Assembly (NCBI RefSeq): GCF_000722545.1
Contig: NZ_JNVM01000014.1
Coordinates: forward strand, 1 to 64,000
Direction of reading: 5' to 3'
DNA: 64,000 nt
From: Paenibacillus tyrphae
GTDB lineage: Bacteria > Bacillota > Bacilli > Paenibacillales > NBRC-103111
The notes under the pieces: generated by a model
Told to the model about the DNA's origin: nothing
What the model saw: the letters and a program-made list of their open reading frames with translations, nothing else
Database searches by the model: none
Shown: positions 56,706 to 64,000 of the stretch, in pieces
How the letters are laid out: each line of letters opens with the position of its first letter
Numbering within the stretch: the first letter of the stretch is position 1
Translations under genes and position numbers: made by a program

Positions 56706-59034
56706 GCTCGTCCCTTGGCTGGCTTGGGGCTTGCTCTCTTACCTGATTGCGCTTGGGCTGCTCACAGCCTCGGACGTGCTAAAGAATCAGAAATATCTTC
56801 AAAAGGACTATTACTTTCGCTCCCCGGCCTTCTACGAGCAGCTTCAGGAGCATTTCAATCTGTTCCGGAACGTTCATGTGGTCTATAACCATTACGAGGA
56901 GAAGACCGATGCCGAGAAGATCGGGCAAGCCCGAATGGAGCAGTGGACCCGGCATTTTGAAACGATGAAAAACATCGAAGTAGAGCAAAGAAAGGCAGAG
57001 GTGCGGAATCAAACCCTGTATCTTCAGGACCGGCTGAACGCTATAAATCAAGCGGAAGCTGCGCGAGCCAAGGAGCAGGAGAAGTTAAACGATACCGGGG
57101 AGGAACAAAGCCAGAGTGCACCGCAGGCGCAAACGCAAGTCATTCGGTACTTGACTCCTGAAGAACAAATCGAGATTGAGCAAATCAAGAAGGATCTCCC
57201 CTTACTGCAAGACGCAGAAGCCAGCATCTCACCGAATGCAGAGCGGGAGAAAAACGAGCGGATCGAGAAGGAAATCAAGAACTATCTTGATTTCCATAAC
57301 AAACAATACGCTGCCGTCAAACACAGCTTGTCGGCCCGCAGCGGCTCCTTTCAATATTATGTCCAAGACCTCGAAACTGGTGAGATTTATGCCAATCGGA
57401 ACTCGCGCCCGGTTCCAGTGGAGATGGAGGAGGCGTTTTATGCTATCCGCTTACCGCAAACAACGTTGGAAGGCGGCGCTCTGCAATCGATCAACCGTTC
57501 TTTTCAACAGTATCGGCTGGAAGGCATTTTTCTATTTCCGAAGGAGCCCCGCGGCTTCAGTCAAATGATTGCCGACCACGCCTACTTCAATACGCTGCGG
57601 CAGCGGTTAATTTACGAGCTGTACCTGCTGGGGGCCGTCGTGGCGGCCGCCGCCGCGTTGATCTTCTACCTGCGCCGAAATCGTTTTGGGATCGAGGTTG
57701 TACAGCAGAACTATACGGCTGTCATCCGCCAGATTCCGCTGGAGCTTCGCCTGCTGCTCTTTTATGTTCTGACCGTGTTTGCGTTAAGCTACGGAAGCTA
57801 CGCCGCCTTATTCCGGCTGCCTATCGGTCCGAACCATTTCGCGCAATGGACGCTGCTGGCGCTGCTGATCGGCTGTTTGGGCCTCCTGCTTGGCGACACC
57901 GTACTGCTGCTGCGCAATCCGCAGGCACTTCGGGAACAGTGGAACGCGGGGCTATGCCGCAAGCTGGAGAGCTACTTTCGGGATGCTCTGATCCATAGAA
58001 ACATCCTGTTCAAGGCTGGCTTGATCTTTGTCCTGACCTTGCTGCTCGGTGTTATCCTGATCACCGCTGTCGATTATATGATGAACAACCGGTTCCGCGG
58101 CAATTTTAGCCCGTTCTTTTTGTCGGCCGGCTATGTGCTGTTTTACTCGTGTGTCGTCGTCCCCTACCTCCTACGCCGAATCCGGCAGCTGGCTCGGATT
58201 ATGACCGGCGCGGAAGCCATCGCCTCCGGCCGGTTCGACCATACGATCGAGGAGAAGGGCCGCGGCAACTTGGCCCGGCTGGCGCACCTGCTGAACAACA
58301 TCAAGCAGAGCATCAAGACCTCCGTCGAACGCGAGACGAAAAGCGAACGGCTCAAGTCCGAGCTGATTACGAACGTATCTCACGATCTGAAGACGCCGCT
58401 CACCTCGATTATGAATTACGTCGATTTGCTCAAGCATAAGGACCTGCCCCCGGAGACCGTCGCGAGCTATGTCGAGGTGCTGGACCGGAAAACGCAGCGG
58501 CTGAAGGTGCTGATCGACGATTTGTTCGAAGCGTCCAAAATGGCGAGCGGGTCCGTCGAATTGGCGCTGGAGCACGTCAACGTCGCCGACCTGCTGCAGC
58601 AGGCGCTGGCCGAATTCAGCGACAAAATCGAAGCTTCCACGCTCACCTTCCGCGTCCGGGTGGATAACCCGAAGGTAACCGCTCCGCTGGACGGGCGCAA
58701 GACATGGCGCGTCTTCGAGAACCTGATCAGCAATGCGCTCAAATACGCGATGCCGCATACCCGGGTACACCTCACGCTAACCGAGGAAGCGGACAAAGTC
58801 GTCTTTATGATCAATAACGTTGCCGCCTATGAGCTTAATTTCGATGTGGATGAAATTTTCGAACGATTCAAGCGTGGGGACACGTCGCGGAATACCGAAG
58901 GCTCGGGCCTTGGGCTCGCCATTGCGAAAAGCATCGTCGAGCTGCAGGGCGGACAGCTTCGCATCGACATCGACGGGGACTATTTCAAGGTGCGCATCGA
59001 GTTCGCCCGGGAAGCCAAGGCTGCCGCGTCTTAA
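56683..59034 (+). CDS. Sensor histidine kinase, multi-pass, with coiled-coil sensor region
   Basis: A 783-residue membrane kinase. A first membrane helix lies at about 8-28, followed by roughly 280 residues rich in Glu, Gln and Lys with coiled-coil character (AINQAEAARAKEQEKLNDTG). Then come about five helices (about 316-503), a HAMP-like region (AEAIASGRFDHTIEEKGRGN), the HisKA domain (NVSHDLKTPLTSIMNYVDLL) and the ATPase domain with ENLISNALKYA and GSGLGLAIAKSIVEL. The start is a TTG inside the regulator gene after AAGGTGGTG. The unusually long sensor part is the main odd trait. Confidence 0.92.
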   Translation: MATKSRSKLVPWLAWGLLSYLIALGLLTASDVLKNQKYLQKDYYFRSPAFYEQLQEHFNLFRNVHVVYNHYEEKTDAEKIGQARMEQWTRHFETMKNIEVEQRKAEVRNQTLYLQDRLNAINQAEAARAKEQEKLNDTGEEQSQSAPQAQTQVIRYLTPEEQIEIEQIKKDLPLLQDAEASISPNAEREKNERIEKEIKNYLDFHNKQYAAVKHSLSARSGSFQYYVQDLETGEIYANRNSRPVPVEMEEAFYAIRLPQTTLEGGALQSINRSFQQYRLEGIFLFPKEPRGFSQMIADHAYFNTLRQRLIYELYLLGAVVAAAAALIFYLRRNRFGIEVVQQNYTAVIRQIPLELRLLLFYVLTVFALSYGSYAALFRLPIGPNHFAQWTLLALLIGCLGLLLGDTVLLLRNPQALREQWNAGLCRKLESYFRDALIHRNILFKAGLIFVLTLLLGVILITAVDYMMNNRFRGNFSPFFLSAGYVLFYSCVVVPYLLRRIRQLARIMTGAEAIASGRFDHTIEEKGRGNLARLAHLLNNIKQSIKTSVERETKSERLKSELITNVSHDLKTPLTSIMNYVDLLKHKDLPPETVASYVEVLDRKTQRLKVLIDDLFEASKMASGSVELALEHVNVADLLQQALAEFSDKIEASTLTFRVRVDNPKVTAPLDGRKTWRVFENLISNALKYAMPHTRVHLTLTEEADKVVFMINNVAAYELNFDVDEIFERFKRGDTSRNTEGSGLGLAIAKSIVELQGGQLRIDIDGDYFKVRIEFAREAKAAAS

Positions 59035-59066
59035 CCCTTACTGTTCGCCACCCCGTGCAAAAAGGC

Positions 59067-59119
59067 GTGATGACAAAGAGGTCCGGGGAGACAGCTCCCG
59101 CGGGCCTCTTTGTCATCAC
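59067..59119 (+). terminator. Terminator of two-component operon
   Basis: Perfect 15-bp arms GTGATGACAAAGAGG and CCTCTTTGTCATCAC, with an inner CCGGG/CCCG part, lie after the kinase gene. Confidence 0.8.
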
Positions 59120-59229
59120 GGTATACAAATGAGAACTATATAACAAAAATGTGCGTACTTATGCATCCGGATACGAAAGGGTATAATGCTGAACAGGAAC
59201 TCTTATTATCCGAAAGCGAGGCGTTATTT

Positions 59230-59895
59230 ATGGAAGCAAGAAAACAGCAAATTATCGAGGCGTTTCAGTTCAGGCATGCGTGCAAGGAATTCGACAGCGA
59301 CAAAAAAATAAGCGATGCCGATTTCCAATTCATTTTGGAAACCGGGCGACTGTCGCCAAGCTCCTTTGGCTTCGAACCGTGGAAATTTGTCGTCGTGCAG
59401 AATCCCGCAATTCGCGAAAAGCTGCTGCCGTTCGCTTGGGGAGCCTCCAAGCAGCTGCCGACCGCCAGCCATTTTGTCGTCATCCTCTCCCGCACAAAAG
59501 CCGATATGGTCGCCAATTCAGACTATATTCAAAACATGCTGACGAACGTCAAGCAGTTTCCGGAAGAGATTCGCGCCCACTTTACCAGCATCTATCACAA
59601 GTTTCTGGAAGTAGATTTCGACCTGCTCGACAACGAACGCGTGATGTTCGAATGGGCAGCCCGGCAAACCTATATTGCTCTGGGTAACATGATGACGGCA
59701 GCCGCTCAAGTCGGCATCGATTCGTGCCCGATCGAAGGGTTCGACAAAGCCAAAGCGGAGCAGGTTCTCAGAGAAGAAGGGATTCTTCAAGGCAACTTCG
59801 GCATTTCCTGCATGGCCGCTTTCGGCTACCGCGTGAGTGAACCACGTCCGAAAACAAGGCAATCGCTTGAGCAAGTCGTGCAGTGGGTGAACTGA
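59230..59895 (+). CDS. NAD(P)H-dependent nitroreductase-family oxidoreductase
   Basis: A cytoplasmic FMN enzyme of 221 residues of the nitroreductase superfamily. FMN-binding marks are FRHACKEFDSDKKI near residue 14, SPSSFGFEPWKFVVV (about 43-57) and the C-terminal GILQGNFGISCMAAFGYRV. The middle has WAARQTYIALGNMMTAAAQV and PIEGFD, as in NfsB/YfkO-like enzymes that reduce quinones or nitro compounds. The ATG is chosen after GCGAGGCG because a TATAAT (59182-59187) lies just upstream; a longer reading would start inside the preceding terminator. A terminator follows within 25 bases. Confidence 0.9.
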   Translation: MEARKQQIIEAFQFRHACKEFDSDKKISDADFQFILETGRLSPSSFGFEPWKFVVVQNPAIREKLLPFAWGASKQLPTASHFVVILSRTKADMVANSDYIQNMLTNVKQFPEEIRAHFTSIYHKFLEVDFDLLDNERVMFEWAARQTYIALGNMMTAAAQVGIDSCPIEGFDKAKAEQVLREEGILQGNFGISCMAAFGYRVSEPRPKTRQSLEQVVQWVN

Positions 59896-59914
59896 TCCTC
59901 GATTTGCCCCATAG

Positions 59915-59957
59915 ACAACCCCTTCGATCCGTAGCGGAAGAAGGGGTTGTTTGTTCT
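59915..59957. terminator. Terminator between nitroreductase and K+ channel genes
   Basis: Arms ACAACCCCTTC and GAAGGGGTTGT are followed by TTGTT. It separates convergent genes and may serve both. Confidence 0.8.
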
Positions 59958-59980
59958 AACTGACGGACCGGCCGGTGCCG

Positions 59981-60778
59981 TTATCGCTCCGCCGCCTTTC
60001 GCTCGGGTCCCGAATACATTTGCTCGGCGAACGACTGATCGGATATTTTGAAATGCGTATTCGAGGCAATTTTCGTGAAATTGGACAGGTTTTCTTCAAG
60101 CACCACTTCCAGCGTGGTCTGAACCTTCCCCGCGATCCGTTCGACGCTTGTCAGAATGAACGCCGTACGGGCATCGGCATTATACGGGTTCTCCACCTTC
60201 AGCGACTCGTCGGCAAAAATAAGGATCTCCCGGGCTTCCGCCACCCGGGCGCGGTGCAAGGTTTTGTCCCTGGAAGGAATCCCCCGGATAAACAAGAAGT
60301 TATGTTCATCCAGCGGCGCTGTGGCGAGCCGGTCATCGATCAGCACGACGTCCGTAGACGGCTCGTTTTTGAGGATGTTTTTGATCGTAATCCGGGCGCG
60401 GCCGCTCCAGCCGATGACGACAACATGGCCGCCGCCGTGCTTCGTATAATCCAAGTCTCCGTTCTTCCTTCTCTCTTGCCGTTCGACCACCATTTCATAG
60501 AGCCTCCCGATAAATAAGGTAAACAAACCGACCCCGCCGACAATGAGCAGAATGCCCCACAATCGGCCAAGATCGGTTTTTGGAAACACGTCCCCGTAGC
60601 CGACCGTAGCAAGCGTAACGACCGTCCACCACAGTCCGTCGTAAACCCGGGGAAACTGCTCCGGCTCCAGAATCGGCATAAGAACCGAGCTTGTGAGCAC
60701 CAGCAGCCCGGTGGCGATCACAAGGTTCTCATACGGATTTGGAAGACGGAGAAAAACAGCTTGCGGAATTGGAACCAA
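59981..60778 (-). CDS. Potassium channel with RCK (TrkA-N) domain
   Basis: A two-helix K+ channel of 265 residues. Helix 1 is at about 15-38, the pore loop with selectivity filter TVGYGD is near 59-64, and helix 2 at about 75-95 (WGILLIVGGVGLFTLFIGRL). A cytoplasmic RCK domain begins with the Rossmann motif HVVVIGWSGRARITIKNIL, with NADARTAFILTSVERI later. It resembles YugO-type channels of Bacillus, which are linked to biofilm and potassium signalling. The gene is alone. Confidence 0.9.
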   Translation of the reverse strand: MVPIPQAVFLRLPNPYENLVIATGLLVLTSSVLMPILEPEQFPRVYDGLWWTVVTLATVGYGDVFPKTDLGRLWGILLIVGGVGLFTLFIGRLYEMVVERQERRKNGDLDYTKHGGGHVVVIGWSGRARITIKNILKNEPSTDVVLIDDRLATAPLDEHNFLFIRGIPSRDKTLHRARVAEAREILIFADESLKVENPYNADARTAFILTSVERIAGKVQTTLEVVLEENLSNFTKIASNTHFKISDQSFAEQMYSGPERKAAER

Positions 60779-61087
60779 AACCTCACTCGATTTCTCTCCT
60801 TCGCCATGTCGAATAACAGGATTCTACAAAGCGGATTTCGACAGCACGCCGTAATCAAGGGGATTTCCGCTCCCGAGCTGTCGAATCACGTACGAACTTG
60901 CTTCCGAAGCAGGCAGGCGTATCCTATGCATATACCGATAAATTCGCGCTGTAAAAATGGTTTCCTGCACCTGGAAAAGGACTTTTTCCGACAATGTTCC
61001 CCGTGAAACGATTTTATCCGATAGAGCGCTACACTGCGCGATTTTTCGTTCTTTTTCGCGGCGTTCCAAGCTGCAAAATATACAAAA
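60779..61087. other. Intergenic, no gene seen
   Basis: This is the upstream region of the K+ channel gene. Its immediate 5' side shows AGAGAAATCGAG before the first codon. No ORF with a plausible ribosome site was found. Confidence 0.5.
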
Positions 61088-61140
61088 AAAGCCCTCCGCC
61101 ATGAGGTCGGTCCCAACCCATGCCCTGCGGAAGGCTTCTT
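61088..61140 (-). terminator. Terminator of Bcr/CflA gene
   Basis: On the minus strand arms AAGCCTTCCGC and GCGGAGGGCTT are followed by TTTTTTG, just after the transporter stop. Confidence 0.85.
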
Positions 61141-61145
61141 AACCA

Positions 61146-62366
61146 TTAAGCTTTATTCTCATGCCGCCGTACCAGCAGCAAATAGCACAGCACCGAGCTG
61201 ACATCGGCTGCGGCGATCACGATCCCCATCGGCACGGCCGTCTGATTGCCGGCGATGCCGACCAGCGGCGCCACAATTCCGCCGAAGATAAACGACAGTA
61301 CGCCGAGCAGAGCCGAGGCGCTTCCCGCCGATTCGCTCTGGTTGCGCATCGCCAGCGAGAAGCCGGCCGTGGATACGATCCCGACGCTGGATACGACGAA
61401 GAACAGAGGCACCAGAATCGCATACAGCCCGGCTCCCGACACGATCGCAATCAGCAGCGCCACACCGGCGACCGAAGCGAGCGCCAGCCCGCTGACCAGC
61501 AGCCGCTTGTCGCTGACCCGTCCGGCCAGCCGGCCCGTGACTTGCCCTGCGAGAATGATGCCGAGGCCGTTAATCGCGAAGCAGACGCTGAACCCTTGCG
61601 GCGACACGCCGAAAATATCCTGCAGCACGAAGGGCGAGCCCGAAATGTAAGCGAACATAGCAGCAATGACGAAGCCCTGCGCCAGGGCATAGCCCATGAA
61701 TGTTCGGTCGCTCAGGAGACGGCGGAATGTCGTGAGCGTATTTCCCAAGCCTCCCTTGGACCGCCGCTCCTGCGGCAGTGTCTCCGGCAGGGCCAGCACG
61801 ACCACGATCAGCATCAGAACGCCGATCAGGCCAAGCACGACAAACACGCCACGCCAAGAGGTAACTTCCAGCAGCTGCCCGCCCGCGATGGGCGCAAGAA
61901 TCGGCGCCGCCCCGTTCACTAGCATCAGCAGTGAGAAAAACTTCGTCAGCTCCGTTCCCGAGTACATATCCCGCACGATGGCCCGTGAAATGACGATCCC
62001 TGCGGAGCCCGCCATCCCTTGGATAAAGCGCAGCAATACAAGCAGCTCTGCAGATGGCGCGATGGCGCAGAGCACCGAAGACACGCCGTAGAGGATCAGA
62101 CCGATCAGCAGCGGCAGCCGCCGGCCGCGCACGTCGCTGACCGGCCCGGCATACAGCTGGCCGAGAGCCAGCCCGAGCAGACAAGCCGTCAGACTAAGCT
62201 GGACCATCGACGTGCTGCTGTTCAGATCGCCCGCCAGCTTCGGCAATGCGGGCAAATACATATCGAGCGACAGCGGCCCAAATGCGGACAATGAGCCTAA
62301 GATGAACACCATCCATATCCGGCGCGACGGCACGGAGCCTTGCGCCGAAGCTTCGATCCGGCTCAT
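61146..62366 (-). CDS. Bcr/CflA-family MFS drug efflux transporter
   Basis: A 12-helix proton-driven efflux protein of 406 residues. The family motif DMYLPALPKLAGDL is at about 35-48 (helix 1 end), the loop 2-3 motif GPVSDVRGRRLPLLIG at about 74-89, and FIQGMAGSAGIVISRAIVRD at about 113-132. Members export bicyclomycin, chloramphenicol-like drugs, sulfonamides or small metabolites. The ATG follows GGAGG by about nine bases. A 32-codon ORF upstream ends at this start (ATGA overlap), and the promoter has an inverted repeat over its -10, so expression is probably regulated. Confidence 0.92.
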   Translation of the reverse strand: MSRIEASAQGSVPSRRIWMVFILGSLSAFGPLSLDMYLPALPKLAGDLNSSTSMVQLSLTACLLGLALGQLYAGPVSDVRGRRLPLLIGLILYGVSSVLCAIAPSAELLVLLRFIQGMAGSAGIVISRAIVRDMYSGTELTKFFSLLMLVNGAAPILAPIAGGQLLEVTSWRGVFVVLGLIGVLMLIVVVLALPETLPQERRSKGGLGNTLTTFRRLLSDRTFMGYALAQGFVIAAMFAYISGSPFVLQDIFGVSPQGFSVCFAINGLGIILAGQVTGRLAGRVSDKRLLVSGLALASVAGVALLIAIVSGAGLYAILVPLFFVVSSVGIVSTAGFSLAMRNQSESAGSASALLGVLSFIFGGIVAPLVGIAGNQTAVPMGIVIAAADVSSVLCYLLLVRRHENKA

Positions 62367-62461
62367 AAGCCCACGCCTCCGTTCCGCGTCCGACGCCCAT
62401 TGTCCATCATCAGCGTCGCAATCCGATTTTGGTCAAGCACAACCTTTCCTACCCGATTCAT
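62363..62461 (-). CDS. Candidate upstream ORF, 32 aa
   Basis: The short frame begins MNRVGKVVLDQN and ends NGGVGL. Its TGA overlaps the ATG of the efflux gene by four bases, the arrangement of translational coupling. Its own ribosome site is weak (AAGAAAGAGATG about 13 bases ahead), and the efflux gene has its own GGAGG. It could be a leader peptide or only chance; the exact ATGA overlap makes it worth noting. Confidence 0.3.
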   Translation of the reverse strand: MNRVGKVVLDQNRIATLMMDNGRRTRNGGVGL

Positions 62462-62532
62462 AAAACCACACATCTCTTTCTTATCCGTAATTGGGACAGA
62501 GGCATCTTCTCTCTATTCTACGGTCCCTTGGT

Positions 62533-62569
62533 TGTAACAATTATAGTTACATGTAGGTTTAAAAGTCAA
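62533..62569 (-). promoter_or_regulatory. Promoter with palindromic operator
   Basis: On the minus strand: -35 TTGACT, 18-bp spacer and -10 TATAAT. The palindrome TGTAAC-n7-GTTACA (62533-62551) covers the -10, typical of a MarR- or TetR-type operator. No regulator gene lies next to it, so control would be in trans. The transcript would have a leader of about 160 bases. Confidence 0.6.
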
Positions 62570-62637
62570 TGCAAAATGCGCTCGGCAGCAGCGGCGAACG
62601 GTGTGTTAAAGCCGTGCTTGCCGACCCTTACGCTATA

Positions 62638-62682
62638 AAAAGAACGCAGGCGGCCTCTCGTCCCGAGGCACCTGCGTTCTGC
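62638..62682 (-). terminator. Terminator of GNAT gene
   Basis: On the minus strand arms AGAACGCAGG and CCTGCGTTCT with inner CCTC/GAGG are followed by TTTTTA. Confidence 0.8.
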
Positions 62683-62699
62683 TGCCGATCAATCCCCGC

Positions 62700-63584
62700 C
62701 TATCCGTCGAGCTCAATCGTATAATAATCGTTTGCGTTTAGCGCCCGGAAGCCGCACGACTCGTACAGCCCGAGCGCCCGGGGATTGTCCGCCGCAACCT
62801 CCAGCTCGAAGCGCACCGTTCCGCCTTCCCGGTATATGCGCTCTATCGTCCGGGCCAAAATTTCCCGCCCGCATCCGCGTCCCCGGTACTCCGTTAATAC
62901 GCAGAAGCCGAAAATAAAGGCGGCACCTTCATCCACGCGTACAGCCAGCTTGCCGATCGGCTTGCCGCCCAGCTCCGCGACATACGTGTTCTCCTTCCCG
63001 TCAGTCACGGTTTTCTCCGCGAATACTTTAGCATCCTCATACGACATATCGAACCCCTGCCGATTGAGCTCCGTCAGTACTTCGACATCGTCCGCCGTCA
63101 CCAATCGGAGCTCCAGAGCTTCCGCTTGCCGCGTATCCGGAACTTGCGGCGGTTGCCCGTCCGGTACCCGCATCTCCATCCAGTGCTCGGAGAACGAATA
63201 GACCGCTCCCCGGGCCTGCAGGAACGCTTTGCCCGAAACCGAACGCTCCTGACATATAAAGATCAGTTTCGGAATCCCGCGGCGCCTGCATTCTTCGGTC
63301 GCCGCATCGGCCAGTTGGGTGAACACGCCCTTCCGCCGGTGCTGCGGATGCACCATGCCGCTGATCTCCGCTTCCGTCGACCGGAAAGAGTAGATCCCCA
63401 GAAACCCGATAAGCTTTTCCCCTTCATACATCAAAAAGTCGTTCGTTACCCCGGCCGGCCGTTCGGAAAGCATTTCCCAGTTCAGCTTCAGCGTAATGCT
63501 GTCCTCAGCATTACACAGGTCTGCGAGTGCCCGAATATCGCGCAGCTCTTGCTCCGAGAGTCCTTGTTTCTCGATCAATTTCAT
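62700..63584 (-). CDS. Tandem-domain GNAT N-acetyltransferase
   Basis: An acetyl-CoA-dependent acetyltransferase of 294 residues with two GNAT domains. The N-terminal one has GMVHPQHRRKGVFTQLADAA (about 76-95) and the C-terminal one FCVLTEYRGRGCGREILART (about 227-246), both holding the R/Q-x-x-G-x-G/A acetyl-CoA loop; the second ends ALGLYESCGF. In double-GNAT proteins usually one domain is catalytic. The substrate is unknown. It is monocistronic, with a terminator downstream. Confidence 0.9.
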   Translation of the reverse strand: MKLIEKQGLSEQELRDIRALADLCNAEDSITLKLNWEMLSERPAGVTNDFLMYEGEKLIGFLGIYSFRSTEAEISGMVHPQHRRKGVFTQLADAATEECRRRGIPKLIFICQERSVSGKAFLQARGAVYSFSEHWMEMRVPDGQPPQVPDTRQAEALELRLVTADDVEVLTELNRQGFDMSYEDAKVFAEKTVTDGKENTYVAELGGKPIGKLAVRVDEGAAFIFGFCVLTEYRGRGCGREILARTIERIYREGGTVRFELEVAADNPRALGLYESCGFRALNANDYYTIELDG

Positions 63585-63704
63585 CCGCTGTCCCCCACTT
63601 CGTTACCATTTGAGTCTTTAGTATACCGTCGTGGAGAAGGTTCCGGCAGATAACGATTGGTTTACAATCATTTTTTCCCGAAGCATCCGGTCAAAATACA
63701 CCGC

Positions 63705-64000
63705 TTATAACAGCAGTTCCAGCCACTCGTCCTTGGTCACTTGTCCGAAGTAGTGCTGTAAATTCACATCGTCCAGCACCCCGGTCAGTGCAGCCGTATC
63801 GTAACGGACGCCTTGCAGCTTGGCGGCAAACTCGGCCGCATCCCCTTGGCCGAAGAAATCGCCATATACTGCAGCCTCGCGGATCACTCCCGCTTCCACG
63901 TACAGCCGGACGTCGAACGTGCCGGCAGACAGGCGCTTCACGCGGTGAACGTTGAATGCCGGGGACTTGCCGTAGTTCCAGTCCCAGCTCCGGTACCGTT
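63705..64000 (-). CDS. Lipoate-protein ligase, C-terminal part, 5' end outside window
   Basis: The last 98 residues of a lipoate-protein ligase A-type enzyme, which attaches lipoate to dehydrogenase and glycine-cleavage H proteins. WDWNYGKSPAFN near the start of the visible part is the hallmark that links the catalytic to the C-terminal domain, followed by RLSAGTFDVRLYVEAGVIRE, VYGDFFG and LQGVRYDTAAL. The frame continues past the window edge, so the catalytic domain is not visible. Confidence 0.88.
   Translation of the reverse strand, partial: RYRSWDWNYGKSPAFNVHRVKRLSAGTFDVRLYVEAGVIREAAVYGDFFGQGDAAEFAAKLQGVRYDTAALTGVLDDVNLQHYFGQVTKDEWLELLL

Noticed and set aside
1..64000. CRISPR arrays, tRNA/rRNA genes, IS transposases
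   Set aside because: No regularly spaced direct repeats, no cloverleaf or ribosomal RNA signatures and no transposase frame were seen by eye.

Overview
The window looks like a chromosome segment of a spore-forming Gram-positive of the Paenibacillus type. The evidence is GGAGG-like ribosome binding sites, S-layer-homology (SLH) domains, Spo0E-like phosphatases behind Spo0A-box-like sites, a PdaA-type spore-cortex deacetylase, PerR-type control of catalase, and a YesM/YesN-type two-component pair beside a sugar ABC transporter. Base composition is a mosaic: the right half (about 35-64 kb) is GC-rich and dense with metabolic genes, while several blocks on the left (start of window, 18-24 kb, 30-34 kb) are clearly AT-rich and look acquired.

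Region 1 (1-18.1 kb) is accessory. It holds the end of an unknown gene, an aminoglycoside 6-adenylyltransferase with a candidate leader peptide, a TetR/SDR pair, an NAD-dependent epimerase-like gene, a second TetR facing a glyoxalase-fold gene across a perfect palindrome, and a barnase/barstar toxin-immunity pair. Four paralogous HTH-TPR regulators resemble RRNPP-type peptide-sensing receptors. One of them overlaps by 4 bases a 40-codon gene for a secreted-type peptide. Two Spo0E-like genes, a HEAT-repeat gene and several decayed genes lie among them.

Region 2 (18.1-24 kb) is an AT-rich block. A non-coding stretch with strong nested inverted repeats precedes four same-strand genes: two proteins resembling aerolysin/ETX-MTX2 pore formers, a short YVTN beta-propeller protein and a PI-PLC with a C-terminal ricin-like lectin domain. 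I read it as a candidate multi-component toxin locus.

Region 3 (24-37 kb) has a dockerin-bearing secreted protein overlapping a cohesin/SLH surface protein (a two-gene cellulosome-like pair). The SLH end, a small membrane gene and an adenine deaminase gene are present twice, as a segmental duplication. In the left copy the deaminase is a remnant; in the right copy the SLH part is a fragment. Between the copies sits an AT-rich minus-strand island: subtilisin-like protease, secreted toxin-like protein, unknown 400-residue protein and TraX-like membrane protein.

Region 4 (35.5-64 kb) is mostly minus strand. A polyamine-type ABC transporter is co-transcribed with a nucleoside hydrolase and adenine deaminase (probable purine salvage). 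Next come DUF2294 and pdaA, then a YesMN-controlled sugar ABC operon with an FAD oxidoreductase and an unknown TIM-barrel-like protein, with a cre-like site over its promoter. Catalase and a PerR-like regulator both carry 7-1-7 PerR boxes, and PerR overlaps an unusual winged-helix regulator. A VanRS-like two-component pair, a nitroreductase, a K+ channel, a Bcr/CflA efflux pump with a small upstream ORF, a double GNAT protein and the end of a lipoate-protein ligase gene complete the window. No tRNA, rRNA, CRISPR array or intact transposase was seen.
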